19,196 nt of DNA from JBPCQA01 sp050998615 (GCA_050998615.1 JBPCQA010000039.1:1-19196), one strand, 5' to 3'; positions 1 to 8,320 are shown, counted from the stretch's first letter. Numbers and translations are program-made. Notes: a model not told the origin generated them from the letters alone.

Positions 1-2
1 CC

Positions 3-1151
3 ATCGCCGACCCCAACCTGGAGAAGATGGACGAACACGTCCTGATGGAGTTCGAGCAGGCCTTCATGTTCTACCTGCCCCGCATCTGCGAGCACTGCCT
101 CAACCCGTCCTGCGTCGCCTCCTGCCCGTCCGGCGCGATCTACAAGCGCTCCGAGGACGGCATCGTGCTGGTCGACCAGGACCGCTGCCGAGGCTGGCGG
201 TTCTGTGTGTCGGGGTGTCCCTACAAGAAGGTCTACTTCAACCACCGCACCGGAAAGGCCGAGAAGTGCACGTTGTGCGCGCCGCGTATCGAGACCGGCC
301 AGCCGACGATCTGCTCGGAGACCTGTGTGGGGCGGCTGCGCTACCTCGGGCTGGTTCTCTACGACGCCGACAAGGTGCTGGCAGCCGCGGCGACGCCTGA
401 CGAGCAGGACCTCTACGAGGCGCAGCTCTCGACGTTCCTGGATCCCGAGGATCCCGAGGTGCGCGCCGAGGCGGAGCGACAGGGCATCCCGGCGGACTGG
501 ATCGCGGCCGCTCGCCGTTCCCCGGTCTACGCCCTGGCCGTCAAGCACAAGGTGGCGTTGCCGCTGCACCCGGAGTACCGCACCCTGCCGATGGTCTGGT
601 ACATCCCGCCCCTGTCCCCCGTGGCCGACATCGTGCATGCGGCCGGGTACGACGAGGCAGACCCCGACCGGGTGTTCGCCACCATCGACTCCCTGCGGAT
701 TCCGATCTCCTACCTCGCCAACCTGTTCACCGCCGGAAACGCCGACACGGTGCGGCTGGTGCTGCGCAAGCTCGCAGCAATCCGCGCCACGATGCGCGCC
801 GACCAGCTGGGGCTGGAACCGAACGAGAACCTCGCCACGGAGGTGGGCACCACCTCGGAGGCCCTCAAGGACCTCTACCGGCTGCTCGCGATCGCCAAGT
901 ACGACGACCGCTACGTGATCCCGCCGGCGCACGCGGAGGACGCCGGCCGGCTGATGGCCCAGCACGAGCAGATGTTCTGCAGCCTCGACACCGACGGTGG
1001 CCCGGGCATGGGCGGCGGCAGCGACGGCAGCCAGTCCTTCCGTGCCGATGACGGCCGTGAGCACTTCAACCTGCTCGGCTGGGACGGCAACGGCGCGCCG
1101 ACGCAACTGTTCCCAGAGGATGGACCGTCTCCCGAGGGCGGCCGAGCATGA
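3..1151 (+). CDS. narH: Respiratory nitrate reductase beta subunit NarH (5' end outside window)
   Basis: This is the iron-sulfur electron-transfer subunit of the membrane-bound NarGHI nitrate reductase, which carries electrons from the NarI hemes to the NarG molybdenum site on the cytoplasmic face. The frame is open from the first bases, so the gene begins upstream; about 382 residues are visible against roughly 500 or more in the family. Visible cysteine motifs are CEHCLNPSCVASCP, CRGWRFCVSGCP and CTLC...CSETC. The Trp in CRGWRFC is the known family replacement that gives a [3Fe-4S] cluster. GRLRYLGLVLYDAD and the later MVWYIPPLSPV stretch are also typical NarH. The stop overlaps the narJ start as ATGA, so the two are translationally coupled. 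An internal ATG at 27 is not the true start, because family sequence continues upstream of it. The identity is very secure. Confidence 0.96.
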   Translation: MADPNLEKMDEHVLMEFEQAFMFYLPRICEHCLNPSCVASCPSGAIYKRSEDGIVLVDQDRCRGWRFCVSGCPYKKVYFNHRTGKAEKCTLCAPRIETGQPTICSETCVGRLRYLGLVLYDADKVLAAAATPDEQDLYEAQLSTFLDPEDPEVRAEAERQGIPADWIAAARRSPVYALAVKHKVALPLHPEYRTLPMVWYIPPLSPVADIVHAAGYDEADPDRVFATIDSLRIPISYLANLFTAGNADTVRLVLRKLAAIRATMRADQLGLEPNENLATEVGTTSEALKDLYRLLAIAKYDDRYVIPPAHAEDAGRLMAQHEQMFCSLDTDGGPGMGGGSDGSQSFRADDGREHFNLLGWDGNGAPTQLFPEDGPSPEGGRA

Positions 1152-1768
1152 GCGAGGTGAACACCTTCAAGCTCGCGTCGGTGCTCCTCCAGTATCCGAC
1201 CGCGTCCATCCTGGATGGGCTCGATGCACTGGACCAGGTTGCCGCCGCGGTGACCCCACGCCAGAGCCGTGATTCTTTCCAGAGGTTCCTGGCGTGGTTG
1301 CGGGTCGAGCCCGCGACGAAGGTCGCCCAGCACTACGTGGAGACGTTCGACCTGCGTCGTCGATGCGCCCTCTATCTCACCTACTACCGCTACGGCGACA
1401 CCCGCAAACGAGGCATGGCGATGCTGGCGTTCAAAACCGCCTACCGCGCCGCGGACTTCGTACCTTCCGACGAAGAACTGCCCGACTACCTTCCACTGGT
1501 GCTGGAGTTTGCCGCGCTCGCACCGCGGGGCGAGCTGTTGCTGCGCAGCCAGCGTGCCGACCTGGAGCTGCTGCGCAAGGCATTGCGCCAGGCGGAGACG
1601 CCGTACGCCGACATCGTCGAAGCGGTCTGTGCCCAGCTGCCGGGGCTGAGGCGACGCGAGCTCTCCTTGGTGCGCAAGCACTGGGACGCCGGGCCACCGC
1701 ACGAAGACGTCGGACTCGAGCCGTTCGCCCCGCCGGAGTACCTGGGCGGCCAACAGGTGCGGACGTGA
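1148..1768 (+). CDS. narJ: Nitrate reductase molybdenum cofactor assembly chaperone NarJ
   Basis: NarJ is a cytoplasmic TorD-like chaperone that binds NarG and holds it until the molybdenum cofactor and iron-sulfur cluster are inserted and the complex docks on NarI. The 206-residue product has normal family length and an all-helical composition. It carries the recognisable YVETFDLRRRCALYLTYYRYG stretch (about residues 58-78), followed by KRGMAMLAF. The ATG start overlaps the narH stop (ATGA), and the stop overlaps the GTG start of narI (GTGA). The order narH-narJ-narI is the standard operon order, and the four-base overlaps imply coupled translation. No unusual features were seen. The call rests on both motif and position. 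Confidence 0.95.
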   Translation: MSEVNTFKLASVLLQYPTASILDGLDALDQVAAAVTPRQSRDSFQRFLAWLRVEPATKVAQHYVETFDLRRRCALYLTYYRYGDTRKRGMAMLAFKTAYRAADFVPSDEELPDYLPLVLEFAALAPRGELLLRSQRADLELLRKALRQAETPYADIVEAVCAQLPGLRRRELSLVRKHWDAGPPHEDVGLEPFAPPEYLGGQQVRT

Positions 1769-2517
1769 CCAACGTGGGGGCTGGGGGAGTCTTCTTGTGG
1801 GTTGCCCTGCCATACCTTGCGCTGGGCATCTTCGTGCTCGGCCACATCTGGCGCTGGCGCTACGACCAGTTCGGATGGACCAGCCGATCCACCCAGCTGC
1901 AGGAACGCCGGTGGCTTAAGTGGGGCTCGCCGACGTTTCACTATGCGACATTCGCCGCCATCGGCGGACACGTGCTGGGCATCCTAATCCCGGCCGAGTT
2001 CACCAACTTCTTGGGCATTCCCGAGAGCGTCTACCACTACTTCTCCGCGATCGCGGGCACCATCGCGGCGGTCCTCGTCGTCGCCGGTGTCACGGTGCTC
2101 GCCGCCCGCCGCCTGTTCATCAACCGAGTGCGCTCCACCACCTCGCCGGTCGACTGGCTCGCCCTGATCTTGCTGCTGATCATCATCCTGACCGGAATCA
2201 TCCCCACCATCGCAGTCAACCTCGTCGGGGCCGGGTACGACTACCGCACCACCGTCGGGGTTTGGTTCCGTGGCCTCTTCGTCGGCCAACCCGACGTGAC
2301 CGCGATGACCACCGCGCCCTTGCTCTACCAGGTCCACGCGACAGCGGCCTGGGTCATCTGGGCGGTGTGGCCGTTCACCCGGCTCGTACACGCCTGGAGC
2401 TACCCGCTGTGGTTCCTGTGGCGGCCCTACATCGTCTACCGCAGCCGCGTCGCCGCCGCCCCCAACGAGCCAGGGACCGGTGGACGCAAGTGGCGCAAGA
2501 TCGGCTCGCCGTGGTGA
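1765..2517 (+). CDS. narI: Respiratory nitrate reductase gamma subunit NarI (cytochrome b)
   Basis: NarI is the membrane anchor that oxidises menaquinol and passes electrons through two b hemes to NarH. I chose the GTG at 1765 because it overlaps the narJ stop by four bases and gives 250 residues, a normal length. The frame is open further upstream, but that sequence lies inside narJ. Five hydrophobic segments are visible. The likely axial heme ligands are His59 and His69 (10 apart) and His191 and His209 (18 apart), the same spacings as the E. coli ligands His56/His66 and His187/His205. The C-terminal tail is basic and cytoplasmic in the family. A second GTG at 1774 is possible but less well coupled. 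NarI probably closes the nar operon, with a gap of about 94 bases to the next gene. Confidence 0.95.
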   Translation: MTNVGAGGVFLWVALPYLALGIFVLGHIWRWRYDQFGWTSRSTQLQERRWLKWGSPTFHYATFAAIGGHVLGILIPAEFTNFLGIPESVYHYFSAIAGTIAAVLVVAGVTVLAARRLFINRVRSTTSPVDWLALILLLIIILTGIIPTIAVNLVGAGYDYRTTVGVWFRGLFVGQPDVTAMTTAPLLYQVHATAAWVIWAVWPFTRLVHAWSYPLWFLWRPYIVYRSRVAAAPNEPGTGGRKWRKIGSPW

Positions 2518-2559
2518 CGCGCCGCACTGCCCCGACTCCACGGGAGATTACCGGCCGGC

Positions 2560-2573
2560 GCATCAGTTGATGC
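2560..2573. promoter_or_regulatory. Short inverted repeat between narI and the NDH-2 gene
   Basis: GCATCA and TGATGC form perfect 6-base arms around a 2-base centre, about 40 bases before the GTG of the downstream gene. It resembles a small dimeric-regulator operator more than a terminator, as the stem is short and no T-run follows. No clear -35/-10 pair was seen nearby. An arm of this size can occur by chance. Confidence 0.25.
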
Positions 2574-2611
2574 CTGAGGGATCGTAACGAAACGAAGCGA
2601 GAGGGCGGAGC

Positions 2612-3934
2612 GTGACCGAACTGGACGTCGCGGCCGGACGGCACCGGGTCGTTGTGGTCGGTGGTGGCTTTGGTGGACTCCAGACCGCGCTGAACCTGCG
2701 TGCCGCACCCGTCGAGCTGACGCTCGTTGACCGCCGCAACTTCCACCTGTTCCAGCCACTCACCTATCAGGTGGCGACCGGCGCGTTGTCCCCTAGCGAA
2801 GTGGCCTATCCACTGCGCGCGATCTTCAGGCGAGACCGGCACGTGCGGGTGATGCTGGGTGAGGTGACCGGCTTCGACCTCGACCACCAGAGGGTGACGC
2901 TGGCCACGGCGCCGGGGACGGTCGGCTACGACACGCTGGTGGTCGCCAGCGGGTCGCACTACTCCTACTTCGGCCATGACGAGTGGAGGAAGAACGCGCC
3001 GGAGGTCAAGTCGCTGGAGAGCGCGCTTGACCTGCGCGGACGAATTCTCGGCGCGTTCGAGGCCGCGGAGCTCGAGTCCGATCCCGACCGCCGCCGCAGC
3101 TGGCTGACGTTCGTGGTGGTCGGCGCGGGACCGACCGGAGTGGAGATGTCCGGCCAGATCGCCGAGATCGTTCACGACTTCGTACGCCGCGACTTCCGAA
3201 CGATCGATCCCAGCGACGCGCGTGTCCTGCTCGTCGAGGGTGCCGACCGGGTGCTGACCACCTTCCCGCGGTCGCTTTCGAAGAAGGCCGCGCGCTCGCT
3301 GCGATCCCTTGGCGTAACACCGGTGCTGGGCCGGATGGTCGTCGATGTTGCCGCGGATGCCGTGTCGATCCAGAGCACGGACGGTGCGACCGTGCGCGTT
3401 CCTGCCCGGACCGTGGTTTGGGCAGCCGGTGTTGAGGCGTCGCAGCTGGCGCGGCGGCTCGCCGAAGCGACACGGACGGGGGTCGATCGCGCCGGACGCA
3501 TCGCCGTCGAGCCCGATCTAACGTTGCCTGGCCATCCGGAGGTGTTCGCGATCGGCGACATGGTGAGCGTACGTGGCGTCGATGGGGCGGTGCTGAGCCT
3601 CCCCGGGGTGGCACCGGTCGCCATGCAGCAAGGGCGCTACGTCGCCACCGTGGTCCGTAACCGCATCGAGGGCCGTCCTACGCCGCCGTTCCGCTACCGG
3701 GACAAGGGAAACCTTGCCACGATCGGCCGTGCTCGTGCGGTGGCCGACGTCAAGGGCGTTCATCTCAGTGGCTTCATTGCCTGGCTCACCTGGCTTGTCG
3801 TCCACCTCTGGTACCTGATCGGCTTCCAGAACCGAATCGTCGTCTTGGTCCGCTGGTCGTTCAGCTTCATCACCCGCGGTCGCAGCGCGAGACTGATCAC
3901 CGACGACAGACGCCCAGCACCCGAAGACACCTAG
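2612..3934 (+). CDS. ndh: Type II NADH dehydrogenase-like NAD(P)/FAD oxidoreductase
   Basis: This family oxidises NADH and reduces membrane quinone without pumping protons. The 440-residue product starts with a dinucleotide fold carrying GGGFGG at residues 17-22 for FAD. It has a second GAGPTGVEMSG fold near residues 170-182 for NADH, and FAIGDMVSV before the C-terminal part for the FAD ribityl. FHLFQPLTYQVATGALSP is the characteristic NDH-2 stretch. The C-terminus has two hydrophobic segments (about residues 385-420, around GFIAWLTWLVVHLWYLIG), as in membrane-bound NDH-2 proteins. The GTG start follows the purine-rich GAGGGCGGAG. It lies 94 bases after narI on the same strand, so it may supply reduced menaquinone to nitrate reductase. 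The exact electron acceptor is inferred. The symbol is given at family level. Confidence 0.88.
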   Translation: MTELDVAAGRHRVVVVGGGFGGLQTALNLRAAPVELTLVDRRNFHLFQPLTYQVATGALSPSEVAYPLRAIFRRDRHVRVMLGEVTGFDLDHQRVTLATAPGTVGYDTLVVASGSHYSYFGHDEWRKNAPEVKSLESALDLRGRILGAFEAAELESDPDRRRSWLTFVVVGAGPTGVEMSGQIAEIVHDFVRRDFRTIDPSDARVLLVEGADRVLTTFPRSLSKKAARSLRSLGVTPVLGRMVVDVAADAVSIQSTDGATVRVPARTVVWAAGVEASQLARRLAEATRTGVDRAGRIAVEPDLTLPGHPEVFAIGDMVSVRGVDGAVLSLPGVAPVAMQQGRYVATVVRNRIEGRPTPPFRYRDKGNLATIGRARAVADVKGVHLSGFIAWLTWLVVHLWYLIGFQNRIVVLVRWSFSFITRGRSARLITDDRRPAPEDT

Positions 3935-4021
3935 TGGTGGCCGCCGAGGAGCATCGTGGAGATGTAGCGGCCTGGGATGCGAGTCATTGACTGCCCTGTC
4001 GGAGATCGCCGCTGTCCACTG

Positions 4022-4672
4022 CTACCGGATCGACTCGATAAGCGACACATCGAGGTCAACCAGGCTGCCCAGCACCCGTGCACCCGCGAGAGCGTCCGTT
4101 TCCACCGGATAGCGCGGCTGGGGGATTGCGACGAGTCGTAGACCGGCCGTGGCTGCTGATCGCAGCCCGTTGCTGGAGTCTTCAACCGCCACACATGAAT
4201 GCGCCGCCACCCGGAGCCGCTCAGCCGCGGCCAGGTAGACGTCGGGGGCTGGCTTGCCGTTGCCAACCTCCTCCGTCGAGATAGTGACGTTGAACAAGGC
4301 TGCCCAGCCGGCTGTCGCGAGCACCGTGTCGATGAGCGCCCGGGGAGAGGAGCTGGCAAGCGCGAGCGGCCATCGCTCCGCAACCCGGTCAAGCGTGGCA
4401 GTGGCGCCGGACATCAGCGGCAGGTTCTTCCTGTAGCGGGCAGCCATCCGATCCACCACCGTGGTCGCGACCTGCGGGGGAGGCAGTCTGACGGCAAGCT
4501 CTTTGCTGAGATAACGCGCCCACTCCGGCGTGCTCATGCCCATCAGGCGATCCTGCGCGTCCGAGGGCCATCGACCACCTCGTTCATCGACCAGCCCTCG
4601 GCGCACCTCCTCCCAGACCGGTTCGGAGTCGATGAGGACACCGTCCAGGTCGAACACGACCGCGTCGATCAC
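4022..4672 (-). CDS. HAD-superfamily hydrolase, phosphosugar phosphatase/phosphomutase type
   Basis: This is a predicted cytoplasmic phosphohydrolase of HAD subfamily IA (beta-phosphoglucomutase/2-deoxyglucose-6-phosphatase-like). The nucleophile motif FDLDGVLIDSEP is at residues 7-18 (Asp8 and Asp10), with SSSPR as motif II, GKPAPDVYL as the Lys motif and VEDSSNG as the metal-binding motif, so all four HAD motifs are intact. Its 216 residues are normal for the family. The start is GTG at 4672; the nearest upstream ATG (4680) is out of frame and meets a stop at once. It begins 28 bases after the sdhB stop on the same strand and is probably cotranscribed with the sdh genes. The substrate cannot be read from sequence. 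The 87 bases to the convergent NDH-2 gene show no clear terminator. Confidence 0.85.
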   Translation of the reverse strand: MIDAVVFDLDGVLIDSEPVWEEVRRGLVDERGGRWPSDAQDRLMGMSTPEWARYLSKELAVRLPPPQVATTVVDRMAARYRKNLPLMSGATATLDRVAERWPLALASSSPRALIDTVLATAGWAALFNVTISTEEVGNGKPAPDVYLAAAERLRVAAHSCVAVEDSSNGLRSAATAGLRLVAIPQPRYPVETDALAGARVLGSLVDLDVSLIESIR

Positions 4673-4700
4673 TCGGCCATCCCTGCGGTTCTGCCCCGCA

Positions 4701-5450
4701 TCAGGCGTCGCCGTGGAAGAGCGCGGAGAGAACGTCGTGATCGAACTGCGAGATCACGTCCAGCTGGATGCTCTTGGGGCAGACCGCGGTGCACTCACCA
4801 ATCTGCGTGCAGGCACCGAAGCCCTCGGCGTCGTGCTGGGAGATCATGGCCAATGCCCGCGAGGCCCGCTCCGGCTGACCCTGCGGCAACATCGCGAGGT
4901 GGGTGATCTTGGCGCCAGTGAACAGCATCGCCGACCCGTTCGGGCAGGCCGCCACACATGCGCCGCAGCCGATGCAGATCGCCGCGTCGAACGCGTGGTC
5001 GGTCTGCTTCTTGGATACGAGCACCGCGTTGGCGTCGGGAGAGGCGCCGGTGGGCGCGCTGATGAAGCCACCCGCCGAGATGATCCGGTCGAACGCGGCC
5101 CGGTCGACGACGAGGTCCTTGATCACCGGGAATGGCTTCGCCCGCCATGGCTCGACATCGATGACGTCGCCGTCGGAGAAGCTGCGCAGGTACAGCTGAC
5201 AGGTCGTCGTGGCCGCCTCCGGGCCGTGCGCGATGCCGTTGATCACGACACCACACATGCCGCAGATGCCTTCGCGGCAGTCGTGGTCGAAGGCGATCGG
5301 ATCGTCGCCGGCCACCGTGAGTCGTTCATTCAGCACGTCGAGCGTCTCCAGGAACGACATGTCAGGCGAGACGTCTTCAACGCCGTAGGGGACCATCCGA
5401 CCATCGGCTTGCGCGCTTTGTTGACGCCATACGCGCAGGGTGATGTTCAC
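4701..5450 (-). CDS. sdhB: Succinate dehydrogenase iron-sulfur subunit SdhB
   Basis: SdhB carries electrons from the SdhA flavin to the quinone site in the membrane anchor. The 249-residue protein has the three expected cluster motifs. Cys58, Cys63, Cys66 and Cys84 (CREGICGMC...C) serve the [2Fe-2S] cluster. Cys159, Cys162, Cys165 and Cys169 (CIGCGACVAACP), with Cys214, Cys220 and Cys224 (CTQIGECTAVCP), serve the [4Fe-4S] and [3Fe-4S] clusters. The start is GTG at 5450. If the sdhA frame is restored (see sdhA), the sdhA stop overlaps this start as GTGA, the expected coupled arrangement. As written, sdhA stops 30 bases upstream and the coupling is lost. It belongs to the actinobacterial single-anchor SdhCAB type. 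Confidence 0.95.
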   Translation of the reverse strand: MNITLRVWRQQSAQADGRMVPYGVEDVSPDMSFLETLDVLNERLTVAGDDPIAFDHDCREGICGMCGVVINGIAHGPEAATTTCQLYLRSFSDGDVIDVEPWRAKPFPVIKDLVVDRAAFDRIISAGGFISAPTGASPDANAVLVSKKQTDHAFDAAICIGCGACVAACPNGSAMLFTGAKITHLAMLPQGQPERASRALAMISQHDAEGFGACTQIGECTAVCPKSIQLDVISQFDHDVLSALFHGDA

Positions 5451-5480
5451 GTGTAGCTCCGCTGCGTCATCTCGACGTAC

Positions 5481-7412
5481 TCAAACCAGAGCTCTTCCCT
5501 TGTGCAGCACGGGTGTGCTTCCGGCGCCGGGGAACTCCCAGGCAGCGACATAACCGAAGGCCGAGTCGTCGCGCAGCGCTTCGCCGTCCTCGGTCTGGCT
5601 CTCGACCCGGAAGTGGCAGCCGCACGACTCGTCGCGGTGCAGCGCGTCGATGCACATCAGCTCGCTGAGCTCGAAGAAGTCCGCCACCCGGCCGGCCCGT
5701 TCCAGCGTCTGGTTGAGCTCTTCGTTCTCGCCGGTGACCTTCACGTTGCGCCAGAACTCCTCCTTGAGCTCTCGCACCATAGCGATGGCCTTCTCCAGGC
5801 CCTCCTTGGTGCGTTCCATGCCGCAATGGTCCCAGATGATGCCGCCAAGCTCCTTGTGGAAGGCGTCCACGGTGCGTTCACCATTGATCGACAGCAGCGT
5901 GTCGATCCGGGCGCGCACCCCCGAGACGGCCTCCTGAGCGGCAGGGTGAGTCTCCTCGACCGGCGCGAAGGGTCCGGAGGCCAGGTAGTCGTTGATCGTG
6001 GCGGGCAGGATGAAGTAGCCGTCCGCGAGGCCCTGCATTAGAGCGCTGGCGCCGAGCCGGTTCGCGCCGTGATCGGAAAAGTTGGCCTCACCGATCACGA
6101 ACAGCCCCGGGATCGTGGCCTGCAAGTCATAGTCCACCCACAGTCCGCCCATCGTGTAGTGCACAGCCGGATAGATCCGCATCGGCACCTGGTACGGGTT
6201 CTCGCCAGTGATCCGTTCGTACATCTCGAACAAGTTGCCGTACCTGTCCTTGACCGCGGGAAGTCCTAGCCGCCCGATCGCAGCGGCGAAGTCCAGGTAG
6301 ACGCCGAGCCCGGTGAGCCCGACGCCGCGACCCTCATCGCACACGTTCTTCGCCGCTCGTGACGCGACGTCACGCGGGACGAGGTTGCCGAACGAGGGGT
6401 AGATCCGCTCGAGGTAGTAGTCCCGGTCGGCCTCGGGGATCTCCTGCGGGTCACGGTTGTCGCGGGCGTTCGTCGGCACCCAGATGCGCCCGTCGTTGCG
6501 CAACGACTCGCTCATCAGCGTCAGCTTCGACTGGTATTCGCCGCTGACCGGGATGCAGGTCGGGTGGATCTGGGTGAAGCACGGGTTGGCGAACAACGCT
6601 CCGCGGCGATGGGCCCGCCAGCTGGCGGTGACGTTGCATCCCATCGCATTGGTCGACAGGAAGAACACATTGCCGTAGCCGCCGGATGCGAGCACAACGG
6701 CGTCGGCGATGTGGGTCTCGATCACACCGGTCCGCATGTCCCGCACGACCACGCCACGGGCCTTGCCGTCCACCACGATCAGGTCGACCATCTCGTGTCG
6801 GGAGTGAACCTCGACGGTGCCGGCAGCCACCTGGCGCTCTAGCGCCTGATAAGCGCCGAGCAGCAGCTGCTGGCCGGTCTGGCCCCGGGCGTAGAACGTG
6901 CGCGAGACCTGCACGCCGCCGAACGATCGGTTGTCGAGCAGGCCGCCGTACTCGCGGGCGAACGGCACACCCTGGGCCACGCACTGGTCGATGATCCCGC
7001 CGCTCACTTGAGCGAGCCGATAGACGTTGGACTCGCGCGAACGGAAGTCCCCACCCTTGACCGTGTCGTAGAACAGCCGGTAGATGCTGTCGCCGTCGTT
7101 GCGGTAGTCCTTCGCGGCGTTGATACCGCCCTGCGCTGCGATGCTGTGCGCCCGCCGCGGGCTGTCTTGGTAGCAAAAGGACTTGACGTGATAGCCGGCC
7201 TCGCCCAGCGTGGCCGCCGCGGAACCGCCCGCTAGCCCGGTGCCGACGATAATCACCGACAGCTTGCGGCGGTTCGCCGGGTTGACCAGCCTGGCTCCGA
7301 ACCGTCGCTTGTCCCAACGCTGTTCGATGGGGCCTGTTGGCGCCCTGGTGTCGGCGATTGGCTTTCCGACGGTGTAGAGACCGGAATGCGCGCTCGTCGT
7401 CGGCCAGTCCAC
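5481..7412 (-). CDS. sdhA: Succinate dehydrogenase flavoprotein subunit SdhA, C-terminus frame-shifted
   Basis: SdhA oxidises succinate to fumarate at a covalently bound FAD. The 643-residue frame has the FAD fold VGTGLAGGSAAATLGEAG near residues 56-73 and the flavin-attachment region RAHSIAAQGG (His89). HPTCIP, MRIYPAVHYTMGG and FVIGEANFSDHGANRLG follow, all strongly conserved. The GTG start at 7412 gives the family N-terminus (YTVGKPIADT...RWDKRRF...LVNPANRRK). The end is abnormal: after VLHK the protein reads GRALV and stops. Removing one base from the CCC run at 5497-5499 (GGG on the coding strand) restores KEELWFEYVEMTQRSYT, the usual SdhA C-terminus, with its stop at 5447-5449 overlapping the sdhB start by four bases. 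This is either a sequence error or a real truncation of about 16 residues. Confidence 0.94.
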   Translation of the reverse strand: MDWPTTSAHSGLYTVGKPIADTRAPTGPIEQRWDKRRFGARLVNPANRRKLSVIIVGTGLAGGSAAATLGEAGYHVKSFCYQDSPRRAHSIAAQGGINAAKDYRNDGDSIYRLFYDTVKGGDFRSRESNVYRLAQVSGGIIDQCVAQGVPFAREYGGLLDNRSFGGVQVSRTFYARGQTGQQLLLGAYQALERQVAAGTVEVHSRHEMVDLIVVDGKARGVVVRDMRTGVIETHIADAVVLASGGYGNVFFLSTNAMGCNVTASWRAHRRGALFANPCFTQIHPTCIPVSGEYQSKLTLMSESLRNDGRIWVPTNARDNRDPQEIPEADRDYYLERIYPSFGNLVPRDVASRAAKNVCDEGRGVGLTGLGVYLDFAAAIGRLGLPAVKDRYGNLFEMYERITGENPYQVPMRIYPAVHYTMGGLWVDYDLQATIPGLFVIGEANFSDHGANRLGASALMQGLADGYFILPATINDYLASGPFAPVEETHPAAQEAVSGVRARIDTLLSINGERTVDAFHKELGGIIWDHCGMERTKEGLEKAIAMVRELKEEFWRNVKVTGENEELNQTLERAGRVADFFELSELMCIDALHRDESCGCHFRVESQTEDGEALRDDSAFGYVAAWEFPGAGSTPVLHKGRALV

Positions 7413-8119
7413 CCGAAGAGGATCGCGAACGGGGGGATCAAGAACCCGGCCGTGATCACCAGCCCGACAACGGTGGCCGCAACATTAAGATGGCGACGAC
7501 GGGCCACGCTCGTGTTCGCGCCGAGGTCCGCGCACGCACTCCACAACCCGTGCCGGATGTGGAATCCGACGGCGAGCAACGCAATGGTGTAGCTTAGCGT
7601 GACCCACCAAACCTGGAACCCGACCACCACCCGTTCGTACGGGCTGCCGGACGCGCCGCCGGGATGGATCGTGTTCGACGTCAGGTGCAACAGGTGATAG
7701 ATCACGAACAACGCGATAACCACGCCGCCCCAGCGCAGCGTGAACGACGCGTACGTCCGCTGCACTCCGCGGCGCGCCCTGTTGCTTTCGTAGCGCCATC
7801 CGCCGCGACCACTGGTCGCGGCACGGGCCCGCTTCCATACCGTGACAGCTGCGTAGCTGTGGATCAGCACGCTCGCGAGCAGCACGATGCGGATGACCCA
7901 CAAAGCACCGGCGTACGGCAGGAATGGCTCGCCCATCGTGCGCAGGTGATGTGCGTAGCCGTCGAAGGCGGCCCGACCGGAGAATATCTTGAGATTGCCG
8001 TACATGTGTGCCAGCAGATAGAGCACCATGATCAGCCCGGAGAGGGCCATCGCAGCCTTAAGCGCCGCAGTCGAGCGCGTTGCAGCCGCCCGCTGCCGGG
8101 TCGGAGCGCTAGCCGTCAC
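7253..8119 (-). CDS. sdhC: Succinate dehydrogenase cytochrome b membrane anchor SdhC, with unusual C-terminal extension
   Basis: This is the single-subunit diheme-type membrane anchor found with actinobacterial SdhAB. About five hydrophobic segments are visible (roughly residues 22-42, 71-93, 129-149, 168-190 and 212-237). His candidates for heme ligation are in AHMYGN (His38), LIHSYAA, YHLLHLT and GFHIRHG. The GTG at 8119 follows a GGGG-containing ribosome site. The anchor would normally finish after the last helix (IPPFAILFGW, ending at residue 237). Here the frame runs 51 residues further in a hydrophilic, Ser/Arg/Pro-rich tail that overlaps the start of sdhA by 160 bases. The tail has no membrane-anchor character and may be a by-product of a lost stop codon. 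It is first in the sdhC-sdhA-sdhB-HAD series. Confidence 0.9.
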   Translation of the reverse strand: MTASAPTRQRAAATRSTAALKAAMALSGLIMVLYLLAHMYGNLKIFSGRAAFDGYAHHLRTMGEPFLPYAGALWVIRIVLLASVLIHSYAAVTVWKRARAATSGRGGWRYESNRARRGVQRTYASFTLRWGGVVIALFVIYHLLHLTSNTIHPGGASGSPYERVVVGFQVWWVTLSYTIALLAVGFHIRHGLWSACADLGANTSVARRRHLNVAATVVGLVITAGFLIPPFAILFGWTGRRRARIPVSTPSESQSPTPGRQQAPSNSVGTSDGSEPGWSTRRTAASCR

Positions 8120-8320
8120 AGCACACCCCAGAACTCACCAGAAGTGGAACACCACCACGGTCAGACCGATGGCCTCGGCGGGACACCGCTCTACCAGCTG
8201 CTCGACGGATCACTGACCGGGAAGAAGTCGGGCCCATACAGATCGTCCCTACGCTCGATCATCTGTCCACCAATCAGCCTAGGTCAACTGAACGCCTAAT
8301 AGCGGGAAGGTTATGCCCGA

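Noticed and set aside
911..1813. Minus-strand open frame of 300 codons opposite narH-narJ
   Set aside because: It covers motif-bearing nar genes, has a low-complexity Arg/Gly/Gln-rich product and no recognisable domain.
3931..3987. Minus-strand mini-ORF reading MTRIPGRYISTMLLGGHH after the HAD gene
   Set aside because: It has a protein-like look, but only 18 codons, no clear ribosome site and overlap with the NDH-2 stop; too little to support a gene.
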